Origin: Brevibacillus centrosporus
GTDB lineage: Bacteria; Bacillota; Bacilli; Brevibacillales; Brevibacillaceae
DNA: 64,000 nt
Assembly (NCBI RefSeq): GCF_003710815.1
Contig: NZ_RHHP01000011.1
Span: 1-64,000, forward strand
Direction of reading: 5' to 3'
Made by a program: the position numbers and the translations under genes. Shown here one piece after another: positions 29,304 through 39,147 of this stretch (position 1 is the first letter of the stretch; every line of letters begins with the position of its first letter). The notes under the pieces were generated by a model, which was not told where the DNA came from, did no database searches, and saw only the letters and a list, made by a program, of their open reading frames with translations.

Positions 29304-29513
29304 ATGGAAAGGAAGCAATTTGAACTGGGGGATGTCGTTCAAATGAAAAAGCCGCACCCGTGCGGTACAAACGCCTGGAAGGTGATCCGTATGGGCATGG
29401 ATATCCGCATCAAGTGCACGGGATGTGACCATAGTGTGATGATTCCTCGCTTGGAGTTTGAACGGAAGCTGAAAAAGATTTTGAGTCGCGCGGGGGAAGA
29501 TCCGCAGTCCTAG
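29304..29513 (+). CDS. DUF951 domain protein
   Basis: 69 residues. F-E-L-G-D-V-V-Q-M-K-K-P-H-P-C-G-T-N-A-W and CTGCDHSVMIPR match DUF951, a small protein with four conserved metal-ligand-like residues (Cys-Gly and Cys-x-x-Cys) and an SH3-like pattern. It often sits between mscS and ychF in Firmicutes, as here. Function unknown. Start ATG with GAAAGGAGA upstream. Confidence 0.88.
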   Translation: MERKQFELGDVVQMKKPHPCGTNAWKVIRMGMDIRIKCTGCDHSVMIPRLEFERKLKKILSRAGEDPQS

Positions 29514-29631
29514 ACGCGAAATATGTTTGAACCACGCTGTTGTCTTTTTCTACAATGCCCGTAAACGGTGAGAGGGGAGTCCGGATGGCGAAGTCCAGGA
29601 AAGGGCTCTCTGCCGTTATAAACGGGGGGAT

Positions 29632-30414
29632 ATGATGAAAAAGGGGACGAGCAGGTGGTTGTATGTAGTGGGCATGCTGGTGCTGATGATGTTGGTGGCA
29701 CAGCCAGCTTTGGGAGCAGAGCGGAACGCTTGGGGGATCAAGGTTACTCCAGCTGATCAATCGGTGGATCTTTCGCCGAATATACGAGTGGAGCTGACGT
29801 TTCCCGAAAGAGTTCGCTTGCTGAACAATAAAGAGCTGACCAACCAATCGTGGATGTCGATCATTCAGCTGACGGACAGCAAGAAAAGGAAAGTACCCTA
29901 TACTGTAAGCTGGAACAAAAATTTGCGTACGGTCACGATCGACCCTGTGGGTAACTTGGAAGCAGGACAGACGTTTAAAGTGACTTTGCCAGTGAAGAAG
30001 CTAAAAAATGATCAGGGACAAAGTAATCCAGAGGTTAGCAGCACGTTTTCCATCAAAAAGCCTGTGGATACAATCGCTCCGCGGGCGACCATTTTGCCAG
30101 GTCATGGTGCCAAGCAGGTGAAGCTGCAGGAAAAGGTGACGCTGCAATTTGCGGAAGAAGTGACGCTGGTAAGCGGAGAAATTCTCGCGAGCAAAACGGC
30201 AGGACCACTGGTGCGAGTAACGGATGAGATGGGAACGAGCGTCGCCCATACGATTACCTGGAATAAAAGCAAGCGAATGCTCACAGTGAAGCCAAAAGGA
30301 AAATGGCAGCCGCATCAGACCTATCTGATCGAGCTGGTACCCGGATTGCTGCGGGATACAGCGGGGAATAGCAATCCGCTGCAACGGTCGCTTTTTACGA
30401 CAGGGGCTAAATAG
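29632..30414 (+). CDS. Secreted protein with two Ig-like (SbsA-type, Big_5) domains
   Basis: 260 residues with an N-terminal signal peptide (basic MMKKGTSR, hydrophobic LVLMMLVAQP, cleavage near ALGA). Two similar beta-sandwich repeats follow, each with a V-T-P/P-G...V-x-L-x-x-x-V-x-L-x-F opening and a TYLIEL/TFKVTL closing strand (about 35-135 and 145-260). Domains of this type occur in S-layer and cell-surface proteins. It carries no SLH or LPXTG anchor, so it may be a small exported envelope protein. ATG start with a G-rich stretch upstream. Confidence 0.8.
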   Translation: MMKKGTSRWLYVVGMLVLMMLVAQPALGAERNAWGIKVTPADQSVDLSPNIRVELTFPERVRLLNNKELTNQSWMSIIQLTDSKKRKVPYTVSWNKNLRTVTIDPVGNLEAGQTFKVTLPVKKLKNDQGQSNPEVSSTFSIKKPVDTIAPRATILPGHGAKQVKLQEKVTLQFAEEVTLVSGEILASKTAGPLVRVTDEMGTSVAHTITWNKSKRMLTVKPKGKWQPHQTYLIELVPGLLRDTAGNSNPLQRSLFTTGAK

Positions 30415-30419
30415 CAAAA

Positions 30420-30465
30420 AAGCAAAAAGGGGTGTGCCGAGTGAGGCAGCATCCCTTTTTGCATG
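30420..30465. terminator. Hairpin terminator after the Ig-like gene
   Basis: GCAAAAAGGG and CCCTTTTTGC enclose an inner TGCC/GGCA stem. The T-tract is inside the stem, so it could act on both strands, for this gene and for the opposing YjcZ-type gene. Confidence 0.7.
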
Positions 30466-30628
30466 TGTACTATCGTGATTTTAACTCCCAGGAAGGATAG
30501 TACATCCACTATGACAGTTCATGGCGTATCGATGGTGCGATCGCCTAATATGACAGACTATAGTGTAGAAGACAAGGCTGACGCCAGCGACAGCTTTTCT
30601 TCAGATAGGTCGGATCGCAGCGGGAGTA

Positions 30629-30715
30629 TTAGTTGCAGTCGCAACCAATGATCACGAGAAGGATGAAGAGCACCAAGATCAGCGCGAAGTCGTCGAAACC
30701 ATTAAAGATACCCAC
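30629..30715 (-). CDS. YjcZ-family sporulation-type miniprotein
   Basis: A 28-residue peptide from GTG at 30715, with GGAGGTG 7 bases upstream on the minus strand. It starts MGIFNGFDDFALILVLF and ends in a run of Leu/Val/Ile followed by GCDCN. One hydrophobic helix with a Gly/Phe-rich start and a Cys-rich end is the pattern of the YjcZ/YtzL-type tiny proteins of Bacillales, many of which are made during sporulation. A GTACTATC/GATAGTAC inverted pair lies downstream at about 30466-30504. Function unknown. Confidence 0.8.
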   Translation of the reverse strand: MGIFNGFDDFALILVLFILLVIIGCDCN

Positions 30716-30808
30716 TTGCTAACACCTCCTACCCTAGTTTCAATACACATGCTATGACAAAAGCGGAGGAGAGGTATGGGCGAATGTCACGGGTTCACAG
30801 AAAATAAG

Positions 30809-30924
30809 TTATGCACATTCTATCCACAGAAAATGTGGACAACTTTGCAGCTTGGACGAGGTGAGAATTACAATTTTGGGGACAAGCAGGTGTGGACAAG
30901 TGGTTATCCACAGAACTATCCACA
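30809..30924. promoter_or_regulatory. DnaA-box cluster far from oriC
   Basis: Six boxes in 116 bases: TTATGCACA (30809-30817), CTATCCACA (30820-30828 and 30916-30924), TGTGGACAA (30834-30842 and 30891-30899) and a perfect TTATCCACA (30904-30912). AT-rich DNA follows (30954-30986). It lies about 20 kb from oriC in front of the secreted peptidase gene. It could be a DnaA-titration site, a DnaA-controlled promoter, or both. Confidence 0.82.
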
Positions 30925-31074
30925 ATATCGTCATTTCTCTGGATAAATTGACTGTTGTTAATAAATATTTAAAATATTTTTTATTCAAAAGAAGGGATAA
31001 GAGGGAAAAAAAGATAATTACAGTAACTAGTGTTTGGCAATAATAGAAAGACGTAGAAAAGGGGCGATTGAGAT

Positions 31075-32988
31075 TTGAAGAAGCGTACGCTTGCATCAGT
31101 CACGGCTCTGGCCATTGCTTTGACCACCGTAGCAGTGCCTTTTATTCCGTACAGCACACCAGCTGTTGCGTTTGCTGCGGAAAAAGCACCTGTCTATCAA
31201 ACACGCGCGGAAATTCCTGACCAGTACAAATGGAAGCTGGATCATATTTATCCGTCTGTGCAGGATTGGGAAAAGGATGTAGCTAAAGTTGAGGAGTTGG
31301 CGAAGGCCTTCACCAAATATCAGGGGAAGCTAAGTACCTCTTCTGCTACCATGCTGAAGGCGTTTGACGACTATATGAGTATGATGCGTCTAAACGACAA
31401 AGCTTACGTGTACGCCAATATGTCACTGGATGTAAACTCCGCCAATTCCGAGCTGCAAGTCTTGGCAGACAGAGCGGAAAAGATGTACACACTGGTTTCT
31501 GAAAAAACAGCGTGGGTGCAGCCGGAAATCGTGGCGATTCCTGATAATAAAATGAAGCAGCTGCTGGCAAATCCAGCGCTGGCTCCATACAAGCTGTTCC
31601 TGGAGGACATGCTCCGCAACAAAGCACATTCGCTCTCCAAAGAAATGGAGGAGCTGTTGGCAAAATCATCGCCGCTCAGCAGCTCGCCGACGAATATTTA
31701 CAGCATGTTGTCCAAAGATGTGAAATTCCCGAAAATCAAAGACGAAAGCGGAAAAGAGGTACAGCTGAACCGTTCCAATTTCGTTTCCTATTTGGAAAGC
31801 AAAGATCAACGGGTGCGCAAGGATGCATTCAAAGCGTATTACAGCTCGCTGATTGACTTCCAGGATACATTTGCATCGACTTTGGCGGCGAAAGTAAAAG
31901 GGGACAACTTTTACGCAAGCGCACGCAATTACAAGTCTGCTCTGGAAGCAAGTCTGACACCAAACAACATCCCAACCAAGGTGTACGACGAGCTGATTGA
32001 CACCGTAAATGAAAACCTACCATTGCTGCATCGCTACATCGCTTTGAAAAAGAAAATGCTCGGTGTAAATGAGCTGCACATGTACGATATTTACGTACCG
32101 ATCGTGCCATCTGAAGATAAGTACATCCTCATCGAAGAAGGGAAAAAGATGGTGCTAAATGGTCTGCAAGCCATGGGAGACGACTATGTGAAGGTACTCT
32201 CCGAAGGGCTTGAGGGCGGTTGGGTAGATGTTTACTCGACGGATGACAAACGTACGGGCGCGTATCAATGGGGCGCATACGACACGCATCCGTATGTATT
32301 GCTGAACCATCAGGGGACGCTGGACGATGTGTTTACCATCGCTCATGAGATGGGTCATGCTATGCAGTCGTACTACACCAATAAAACGCAGCCGTACGTC
32401 TCGTCCAATTACCCTACCTTTACAGCGGAAGTAGCGTCTACGATGAACGAGACCCTGCTGTTCAAGAGCATGTACGCCCAGGCGAAGACCAGGGCTGAAA
32501 AAATGTATCTGCTCAATCACTACCTGGAAAACTTCCGTTCGACGTTGTTCCGCCAGACTCAGTTTGCCGAGTTTGAAAAGGCGATCCACGACAAGGAGCA
32601 GGCAGGCGAGTCTTTGAACGCGGAGGCAGTGAAAAAGATCTACCTCGATCTCAACAAGAAATACTACGGCAAAGACATGGTATCCGACGATGAAATCGCG
32701 ATGGAGTGGGCGCGCGTTTCCCACTTCTTCAACTACAACTACTACGTGTACCAATACTCGACCAGCTTTGCAGCATCTCAGGCTCTGGCTAAACAAATCC
32801 TGGATGAAGGCAAACCGGCTGTAGACCGGATCAAAAAGAACTTCCTCGAAGCTGGCAGCTCTGCGCCGCCAATCGAAGTGCTGAAGGCGGCAGGTGTCGA
32901 TATGTCTACATCCAAGCCAATCGAGCAGTCGATGGAGATTTTCGAAGAGACGCTGAACGAATTGGAAAAGCTGGTAAACGAGAAATAA
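31075..32988 (+). CDS. Secreted M3-family oligoendopeptidase (PepF-like)
   Basis: 637 residues. A clear signal peptide (MKKRTLASVTALAIALT... with cleavage near VAFA-AEK) is unusual, since PepF is normally cytoplasmic. The remainder follows the M3B family: an N-terminal helical domain (about 40-200), then the catalytic domain with HEMGH at residues 424-428 and the third zinc ligand Glu in FTAEVASTMNE. It hydrolyses short peptides of about 7-17 residues in characterised relatives. The TTG start has AAAAGGGG upstream. It ends at a strong terminator and has a DnaA-box cluster in front. Confidence 0.9.
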   Translation: MKKRTLASVTALAIALTTVAVPFIPYSTPAVAFAAEKAPVYQTRAEIPDQYKWKLDHIYPSVQDWEKDVAKVEELAKAFTKYQGKLSTSSATMLKAFDDYMSMMRLNDKAYVYANMSLDVNSANSELQVLADRAEKMYTLVSEKTAWVQPEIVAIPDNKMKQLLANPALAPYKLFLEDMLRNKAHSLSKEMEELLAKSSPLSSSPTNIYSMLSKDVKFPKIKDESGKEVQLNRSNFVSYLESKDQRVRKDAFKAYYSSLIDFQDTFASTLAAKVKGDNFYASARNYKSALEASLTPNNIPTKVYDELIDTVNENLPLLHRYIALKKKMLGVNELHMYDIYVPIVPSEDKYILIEEGKKMVLNGLQAMGDDYVKVLSEGLEGGWVDVYSTDDKRTGAYQWGAYDTHPYVLLNHQGTLDDVFTIAHEMGHAMQSYYTNKTQPYVSSNYPTFTAEVASTMNETLLFKSMYAQAKTRAEKMYLLNHYLENFRSTLFRQTQFAEFEKAIHDKEQAGESLNAEAVKKIYLDLNKKYYGKDMVSDDEIAMEWARVSHFFNYNYYVYQYSTSFAASQALAKQILDEGKPAVDRIKKNFLEAGSSAPPIEVLKAAGVDMSTSKPIEQSMEIFEETLNELEKLVNEK

Positions 32989-33003
32989 GCTAAGGAAAAG
33001 AAA

Positions 33004-33033
33004 GAGGCTCCCTTTCACCAGAGAGGGAGCCTC
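33004..33033. terminator. Bidirectional terminator between peptidase and oxidoreductase genes
   Basis: A 9-base perfect stem, GAGGCTCCC and GGGAGCCTC, with a 12-base loop, between converging genes. No long T-tract. Confidence 0.65.
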
Positions 33034-33056
33034 TGCCGTGCATATGAATCGAACGG

Positions 33057-33686
33057 TCAATAAGCGATGCCGACCCGCGAGCGGATGTATTCACCTGAAG
33101 AGAGCAAGCTGTACGTAAACGCAGCAGTGTCCGGAACGGAAATCTCGGCTCCATCCACTGGCAAAAAGTCGCGTTCTACTCGGTAGGAGCCAAGCAGCGT
33201 ACCATCAGGCAAATAGGTAGGACATACGATGGTCCAGTCGAGCTCGGTCTGCGCGAGTAGCGTATAGGCTTTGTGATGCTCCTCGGCAGCGCGAGTCAGC
33301 TTGCGTTTGGACTCACTGGACTGGTAGCGCAGCAGTTCCGGGGACGTTCGGCTTTGCAAAATACCGGCTGTTCCGACTGTGATGATTCGTTTCACGCCTT
33401 CCTGCTCCATAGCACGAACCAGGTGAGGAATTCCATCGGACAAGGTAGTGCCTCCATCCGTACCAAGCGTGCTGATGACAGCATCTGCGCCTTTGACCGC
33501 GCGCTGCACATCCGCAAGGTCCAGGACATTGCCGGGAAGAACCCGCAGATTGCCCCATTGATTTTGATGGTGAACAAGCTTTTCCAAAGTGCGTACCAAA
33601 GCCGTGACATGATGACCGTCCTGCAACGCAGTGGCAAGGATGTGACCTCCCACGCGGCCAGTAGCACCGAATAGCACTAGATTCAA
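33057..33686 (-). CDS. NAD(P)-binding oxidoreductase / NmrA-like Rossmann protein
   Basis: About 209 residues from a TTG at 33686, which has AAGAGGTG upstream; a longer frame to 33797 adds an unrelated N-terminus. Rossmann motif FGATGRVGGHI (about 6-16), then ADAVISTLGTDGG and IVCPTYLPDG, as in flavin reductase/NmrA-type proteins (relatives of BLVRB and YwnB). The substrate is unknown and it may be a redox or sensory protein. It converges with the peptidase gene and diverges from ychF. Confidence 0.82.
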   Translation of the reverse strand: MNLVLFGATGRVGGHILATALQDGHHVTALVRTLEKLVHHQNQWGNLRVLPGNVLDLADVQRAVKGADAVISTLGTDGGTTLSDGIPHLVRAMEQEGVKRIITVGTAGILQSRTSPELLRYQSSESKRKLTRAAEEHHKAYTLLAQTELDWTIVCPTYLPDGTLLGSYRVERDFLPVDGAEISVPDTAAFTYSLLSSGEYIRSRVGIAY

Positions 33687-33874
33687 AACTACACACCTCT
33701 TTTCTGGCGAACACAGTACATTCGTTTCTGCCTTCCAGTCTAGCATTTCTTTTTTTGTCCCACCAGTTTGCAGTAGGATAGGGGCAGGAAGTTCCACAAG
33801 GATGCAATTGTATTCTCATAGGCAAATCTATATACTTAAAAGGATGTCAGGATGATGATAAGGAGTGTATATAG

Positions 33875-34975
33875 ATGGGTGCATCTTGCGGGATTGTAGG
33901 TCTTCCTAACGTAGGGAAGTCCACCCTGTTTAACGCCATTACCCAAGCAGGTGCAGAATCGGCTAACTACCCGTTCTGTACGATTGATCCCAATGTGGGA
34001 ATTGTGGAGGTTCCAGATCCACGCTTGGCTAAATTGACAGAGATCGTTGTTCCAAACAAAGTGGTTCCAACTGCTTTTGAATTCGTAGACATTGCTGGTC
34101 TGGTAAAAGGGGCGAGCAAAGGCGAGGGCTTGGGGAACCAATTCCTGGGGCACATTCGTGAAGTGGACGCAATCGCACATGTGGTTCGCTGCTTCGAGGA
34201 TGAAAACATTACGCACGTATCTGGCCGTGTAGATCCACTCTCCGATATTGAGACGATCAATCTGGAGCTGATCTTTGCGGACCTCGACTCCGTAGAGCGA
34301 CGCATTGACCGGATCGGCCGCAAGGTAAAAGCGGGCGATAAGGAAGCGAAGCAAGAGCTGGATGTACTGGAAAAATTGAAGGCTGCTTTTGAAGAGGGCA
34401 ACTCTGCACGCAGCGTAGAGCTGGATGACGAGGAGCGCAAATGGATTCGTGACCTGCATTTGCTCACCATCAAACCGATGCTGTACGTGTGCAACGTGGC
34501 TGAGGATGGCATTCTGGATGCAGACAACAACCCGCATGTGCAAACGGTGCGTAAGCATGCTGCCGACGAGGGTGCGCAAGTGGTAGTGATCAGCGCAAAA
34601 GTGGAAGCGGAAATCGCGGAGCTGGAAGGCGAAGATAAAGACATGTTCCTCGAGGAGCTGGGTTTGTCCGAGTCTGGTCTGGACCGTCTGATTCGCGCTG
34701 CCTATGAACTGCTGGGGCTGGTGACTTACTTTACTGCGGGTGTGCAGGAAGTTCGTGCATGGACCATTCGCCGCGGCACGAAAGCGCCAGGAGCAGCGGG
34801 TGTGATTCATACGGACTTCGAGCGCGGCTTTATCCGCGCAGAGGTAATCGCGTACAACGATCTGGTAGATGCTGGTTCTGTGGCTGCTGCCAGAGAGCGC
34901 GGGAAGTACCGTCTTGAAGGGAAAGAGTACGTGGTTGCAGATGGAGATGTTATGCATTTCCGTTTCAACGTTTAG
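33875..34975 (+). CDS. ychF: Redox-regulated ATPase/GTPase YchF
   Basis: 366 residues, the OBG-family size. P-loop [12 protein letters not shown] (about 9-20), [14 protein letters not shown] switch region, and a C-terminal TGS-like domain with [30 protein letters not shown]. YchF/Ola1 prefers ATP because the usual NKxD motif is replaced, and it binds ribosomes. Located before rpsF as in B. subtilis (yyaF-rpsF). ATG start preceded by AAGGAG. Confidence 0.96.
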   Translation: MGASCGIVGLPNVGKSTLFNAITQAGAESANYPFCTIDPNVGIVEVPDPRLAKLTEIVVPNKVVPTAFEFVDIAGLVKGASKGEGLGNQFLGHIREVDAIAHVVRCFEDENITHVSGRVDPLSDIETINLELIFADLDSVERRIDRIGRKVKAGDKEAKQELDVLEKLKAAFEEGNSARSVELDDEERKWIRDLHLLTIKPMLYVCNVAEDGILDADNNPHVQTVRKHAADEGAQVVVISAKVEAEIAELEGEDKDMFLEELGLSESGLDRLIRAAYELLGLVTYFTAGVQEVRAWTIRRGTKAPGAAGVIHTDFERGFIRAEVIAYNDLVDAGSVAAARERGKYRLEGKEYVVADGDVMHFRFNV

Positions 34976-34984
34976 AACTGAATC

Positions 34985-35013
34985 TTGCTTCGAGAGATTT
35001 GCTTTGCTATAAT
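34985..35013 (+). promoter_or_regulatory. Promoter and leader of rpsF-ssb-rpsR
   Basis: TTGCTT (34985-34990), 17 bases, TATAAT (35008-35013). The roughly 100-base leader to rpsF contains CCG-rich hairpin-forming sequence (about 35070-35097) where Firmicutes often carry an S6:S18 autoregulatory structure. I can see the candidate but cannot confirm the fold. Confidence 0.8.
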
Positions 35014-35117
35014 ACCATAATGCGAGTATTTATGGAGTGCATGTCTTATGCGTTTCGTTTCAGCACTCGCTCCTTGCCCGATCAGGGCCGCTAAAGTCCA
35101 TAAGGAGGTGAAAAGGT

Positions 35118-35405
35118 ATGCGTCAATACGAAGTTATGTATGTATTGCGTCCAGACCTTGAAGAAGAGAAAGTGAAATCCAATGTAGCTCGTTACAGCGA
35201 GATCGTAACCAACTACGGCGGTGAAATTTCCAAACTTCAAGAAATGGGCAAGCGTCGTCTTGCTTATGAAATCAATAAGTTCCGTGAAGGTTACTACGTT
35301 TTGATGAACTTCAAATCGAATGCTGATGCGGTTGCGGAAGCAGAGCGTCTGATGAAAATCAACGACGACGTAATTCGCTTCATGTTCGTTCGTGATGAGA
35401 AGTAA
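35118..35405 (+). CDS. rpsF: 30S ribosomal protein S6
   Basis: 95 residues, the usual length. [19 protein letters not shown] at the start and [16 protein letters not shown] at the end are the S6 signature. It binds S18 and 16S rRNA in the platform of the small subunit. First gene of rpsF-ssb-rpsR; strong AAGGAGGTG binding site. Confidence 0.98.
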   Translation: MRQYEVMYVLRPDLEEEKVKSNVARYSEIVTNYGGEISKLQEMGKRRLAYEINKFREGYYVLMNFKSNADAVAEAERLMKINDDVIRFMFVRDEK

Positions 35406-35434
35406 TCACTGTCGCGGTCAGAGGGGGAACCAAG

Positions 35435-35914
35435 ATGAATAAAGTCATTCTCATCGGCAACCTGACAAAAGATCCTGAACTTCGCTACACGCCAAATGGC
35501 GTTGCCGTTGCTACGTTTACTGTGGCGATCAATCGTCCCCGCACCAACCAAGCGGGCGAGAGAGAAGCCGATTTCATTAATATTGTTGCTTGGCAGAAGC
35601 TGGCTGACCTGTGTGCAAGCTATTTGCGCAAGGGCAGACAAGCCGCCATCGAAGGACGCCTTCAAACGCGCTCCTACGACAATAAAGAAGGAAAACGCGT
35701 ATACGTAACAGAGGTAGTTGCAGAGAACGTTCAATTTTTGGGCGGTCGAGGCAACGAAAACGGAGATAATTCAGGCTACGATCCGGGTCCAGGCTTCGGC
35801 GGTGGCAACAAACCATCCGGTGGAGGCCAGAGAAACGACTTTGATCCGTTTGGTGATCCCTTCGCGAGTGCTGGCAAGCCTATCAACATTTCGGATGATG
35901 ACTTGCCGTTCTAA
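35435..35914 (+). CDS. ssb: Single-stranded DNA-binding protein
   Basis: 159 residues. OB-fold over about residues 1-105 ([37 protein letters not shown]), a Gly/Asn/Pro-rich flexible linker, and the acidic tail DISDDDLPF-type end that recruits replication and repair partners. It lies between rpsF and rpsR, the standard essential ssb (ssbA type). Confidence 0.97.
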   Translation: MNKVILIGNLTKDPELRYTPNGVAVATFTVAINRPRTNQAGEREADFINIVAWQKLADLCASYLRKGRQAAIEGRLQTRSYDNKEGKRVYVTEVVAENVQFLGGRGNENGDNSGYDPGPGFGGGNKPSGGGQRNDFDPFGDPFASAGKPINISDDDLPF

Positions 35915-35958
35915 AGAATCGTATAACTTTCACATTTCCTTAAAAAGGAGGAACTCAC

Positions 35959-36189
35959 ATGGCACGCAAAGGACGTCCTAATAAGCGTCGTAAAGTTTGC
36001 TTCTTCAAAGTGAACAAAATCAAGCACATCGACTATAAAGATGTTGATCTGCTCAAAAAGTTCATCAGCGAGCGCGGTAAAATCCTGCCTCGTCGTGTAA
36101 CTGGTACTTCCGCTAAGTACCAACGTGCACTGACGATCGCAATCAAACGCGCACGTCAAGTAGCACTTCTGCCTTACACGGCTGAATAA
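35959..36189 (+). CDS. rpsR: 30S ribosomal protein S18
   Basis: 76 residues. The motif [27 protein letters not shown] (residues in the middle) and [10 protein letters not shown] are S18 hallmarks. There is one Cys near the N-terminus (KVCFFK), not the four Cys of the zinc-binding form, so this is a zinc-independent variant. Third gene of the operon, AAAGGAGGAA upstream. Confidence 0.97.
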   Translation: MARKGRPNKRRKVCFFKVNKIKHIDYKDVDLLKKFISERGKILPRRVTGTSAKYQRALTIAIKRARQVALLPYTAE

Positions 36190-36208
36190 TTTTCACAAGT
36201 TATAAAAA

Positions 36209-36238
36209 GGGGGACACAATTGCGTGGCCCTCTTTTTT
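36209..36238 (+). terminator. rpsR terminator
   Basis: GGGGGACAC and GTGGCCCTC form a stem with one mismatch, followed by six T residues. Confidence 0.7.
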
Positions 36239-36273
36239 CCATATCTTCTTGTACTCCCAAACGAGGTGCTGAC

Positions 36274-37182
36274 ATGCCTTCAAAAACCAAGCAATTGGCC
36301 GAAAATGCCCTGATGCTGGGTATCGCACTGGTGCTGTTATTCCTCAGTACATACACAGTGCTAGGTGCATTAATCGGTATTTTGATCCCACTGCCTTTTC
36401 TACTCCTGGGTATGAGCAGAACCGTGCCGAACATGGTATGGATTTCCCTCGCGTTTACCTTTCTAGGGTGGATCATGACGGGACCAATCACTGCCTTTGC
36501 GGCTCTTGAGTTTGCAGCTTGGGGAGCGGTGATGGGGATTTTTTACAAGAGAAGAGGGACGGCACTCTCCGGAATTACAGCGGGAGCAGTCGCAGTTTTC
36601 TTCGGTTTTGTGTTCATGCTGGCCTTCATGGTGTTTGGCATGAATACGAGCTTTGATTCGATGATGCAGCAGGCTGCACTCCTTCGACCGGCATTCGTAC
36701 CAAAGGAGCAGTACGATCAGTACATGGAGCTGGCGAAGATGCTTCTTCCTGTGAGTCTGGTCATGTTCAGCTTTGGTTCCAGCGCGATTGTGCACTGGCT
36801 GGCTCGTTTGGTTGGGAAACGTCTGCGCAGACCGGTACCGGCCCTAAAGCCTATCCGGGAATGGACCTTTCCGAGGTCGTTGCTTTACTACTACTTCATC
36901 GCTATGATTGCCATGCTGGTGTTTGGGTCAAGCATTCAGGGGACGTTCTGGGAAAGTGCGATCCTGAACGTAAAAGTCATGCTCGACACCATTTTCACTT
37001 TGCAGGGGCTAAGCTTTTGTGTATTCGCAGCCTATTTGTATGGCTGGAAGCGTTTGACTCCAGTGCTTATTGTCTGTCTATTTATTTTTCCCTTTCTAAC
37101 CACTATACTGAGTCTAGTAGGGATCTTTGATTTGGGAATTCGGTTGCGTGAAAAACTGGAAACAAGAGTGAAGAGGGGCTGA
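36274..37182 (+). CDS. yybS: DUF2232 membrane protein YybS
   Basis: 302 residues from ATG at 36274 (GAGGTGCTGAC upstream); the frame extends upstream across the rpsR terminator, which rules out an earlier start. About eight hydrophobic helices, beginning ALMLGIALVLLFLSTYTV. The family lies directly before gdpP in most Bacillales. It resembles S components of ECF transporters in topology; the function is not established. Confidence 0.9.
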   Translation: MPSKTKQLAENALMLGIALVLLFLSTYTVLGALIGILIPLPFLLLGMSRTVPNMVWISLAFTFLGWIMTGPITAFAALEFAAWGAVMGIFYKRRGTALSGITAGAVAVFFGFVFMLAFMVFGMNTSFDSMMQQAALLRPAFVPKEQYDQYMELAKMLLPVSLVMFSFGSSAIVHWLARLVGKRLRRPVPALKPIREWTFPRSLLYYYFIAMIAMLVFGSSIQGTFWESAILNVKVMLDTIFTLQGLSFCVFAAYLYGWKRLTPVLIVCLFIFPFLTTILSLVGIFDLGIRLREKLETRVKRG

Positions 37183-37186
37183 GGAA

Positions 37187-39124
37187 ATGCCCAAGTTCCT
37201 GTTAAAGCGTTGGTACGGGATGCATATGGTCCTGGCACTCAGCTTTAGCTTGTTGTTGTTGGGAATTTTGACCCTGCACCATTGGATGTACGGGGCGATC
37301 GGCATGGTCTGCTTGATTGGCCTGGTTCTTTATGCCCTCCAGGCTGAGAAAGGGTTCCAGCGCGATTTGCGCCTTTATCTGGCTACGGTCACACATCGTG
37401 TGAAGAAGGCAGGAGAAGGTGTCATCCAAGAGATGCCGATCGGGATCCTTTTATACAACGAGGAAAAGGCAATTGAGTGGGTAAACCCGTTCATGACACA
37501 TATGTCCGGGGATGAGCTTCTGATTGGCAAAAACCTGCAGGAGGTTTTTCCTGGTCTGAATGGAAAGCTGGAGCAAAAGCGGCTGGAATTTACCTACAAC
37601 GAACGGGTCTACGAGGTGCTGGTCCGATCCGAAGAACGTCTGCTGTATTTTACAGACATTACGGATTTCAAGGAACTGACAGCTCGCTATCACCGTGAAA
37701 AGGCTGCACTCGCGATTATCCATCTCGACAATTTGGATGAGATTGGACAAGTGATGGATGACCAGAGCCGGACGCTGCTTTCGACCAGTGTCGCTGGTGT
37801 CATCACGGAGTGGGCTACCAAACATGGCATATATCTTCGCCGAATCACGGCTGACAAATTTTTGGCGCTGATGGAACGGGAAGCACTTGATAAATTAGAA
37901 GAAACGCGTTTTGACATTTTGGATGTCGTACGGGAAATGACGGCTGACAACAAAATTCCGATCACACTGAGTATCGGGGTTGGGGCAGCTGCGAGTACGT
38001 ACATCGAATTAGGGCAAATGGCGCAGTCCAGCCTGGATATCGCTTTGGGCCGTGGTGGTGACCAGAGTGCCGTCAAGGTCGGGAACAAGCTTACTTTCTA
38101 CGGCGGGAAATCCAATGCCGTTGAGAAGCGGACACGCGTACGGGCACGTGTCATCGCCCATGCTTTGCGCGACCTGATCCATGAGGCAGAGCACGTCATC
38201 GTCATGGGACACAAGCAGCCGGACATGGACTCCATCGGCGCATCGCTCGGTGTTTTAAAAGCTGTACAGGTGCACAAAAAGGCTGCTTACATCGTCATGG
38301 ACGAAGGAAACAATTCCGTCGAGCGCCTGATGCGGGAGATCTACGCAAACGAAGAGCTGGCTGAGACGTTCGTAACACCAGAACAAGCCATTCGACTGGT
38401 GACTGGTCGGACGCTGCTCGTGGTTGTCGATACGCACCGTCCTTCGCTGGTTATTGAGCCTAAGCTGTTGGGTGAAACCAGCCGGGTTGTCGTGATCGAC
38501 CATCATCGCCGCTCAGAGGAATTTATTGAGCCCGTTCTGTTGTACTTGGAGCCGTATGCTTCCTCTACATCAGAGCTGGTCACAGAGCTTTTGCAGTACC
38601 AAAGCGAGCGCTTGAACATCGACAGTCTGATTGCAACTGCATTGCTTGCGGGAATCGTCGTCGACACCAAGAGCTTTGCCTTCCGTACAGGCTCGCGTAC
38701 CTTCGAGGCTGCGTCGTTCCTGCGACGTAACGGTGCAGATACAGCAGCTGTCCAGCGTTTGCTGAAGGAAGATGTCAATCAGTACGTCAAGCGTGCTCGA
38801 ATCATCATGAACACTGAAACGTACCGTGACAATATGGCGATCGCTACAGGTGATCCTGCAGAAGAATATACGCAAGTCCAGGTGGCTCAGGCGGCGGAAC
38901 AGCTGCTGACCTTATCTGGCATTCAGGCATCGTTTGTCGTGGCACAGCGTGCTGACGGTGTGATTCTGATCAGTGGGCGCTCTCTCGGTGACATCAATGT
39001 ACAGTCCGTCATGGAGCTTTTGGGCGGCGGCGGTCACTTGACAGGAGCAGCGACCCAAATCGAAGGCATTACCATAAAAGAAGCAGTGAAACGCTTGAAA
39101 GAAGCGATCGATTCGGTCATGTAG
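37187..39124 (+). CDS. gdpP: Cyclic-di-AMP phosphodiesterase GdpP
   Basis: 645 residues. Two N-terminal membrane helices (about 10-55), a PAS domain (about 80-170), a degenerate GGDEF domain (about 175-305, with no intact GGDEF motif), and DHH/DHHA1 domains. The DHH part has [18 protein letters not shown] and VVIDHHRR; the C-terminal [12 protein letters not shown] binds the second phosphate side. It degrades c-di-AMP, the second messenger controlling potassium and cell-wall balance. Starts 4 bases after yybS, consistent with an operon yybS-gdpP-rplI-dnaC. Confidence 0.97.
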   Translation: MPKFLLKRWYGMHMVLALSFSLLLLGILTLHHWMYGAIGMVCLIGLVLYALQAEKGFQRDLRLYLATVTHRVKKAGEGVIQEMPIGILLYNEEKAIEWVNPFMTHMSGDELLIGKNLQEVFPGLNGKLEQKRLEFTYNERVYEVLVRSEERLLYFTDITDFKELTARYHREKAALAIIHLDNLDEIGQVMDDQSRTLLSTSVAGVITEWATKHGIYLRRITADKFLALMEREALDKLEETRFDILDVVREMTADNKIPITLSIGVGAAASTYIELGQMAQSSLDIALGRGGDQSAVKVGNKLTFYGGKSNAVEKRTRVRARVIAHALRDLIHEAEHVIVMGHKQPDMDSIGASLGVLKAVQVHKKAAYIVMDEGNNSVERLMREIYANEELAETFVTPEQAIRLVTGRTLLVVVDTHRPSLVIEPKLLGETSRVVVIDHHRRSEEFIEPVLLYLEPYASSTSELVTELLQYQSERLNIDSLIATALLAGIVVDTKSFAFRTGSRTFEAASFLRRNGADTAAVQRLLKEDVNQYVKRARIIMNTETYRDNMAIATGDPAEEYTQVQVAQAAEQLLTLSGIQASFVVAQRADGVILISGRSLGDINVQSVMELLGGGGHLTGAATQIEGITIKEAVKRLKEAIDSVM

Positions 39125-39147
39125 GCCAATATGAGAAGGGGGAAACG

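Noticed and set aside
33836-34957. A 373-codon minus-strand frame opposite ychF
   Set aside because: Shadow of ychF with typical composition; ychF is intact and has a strong start.
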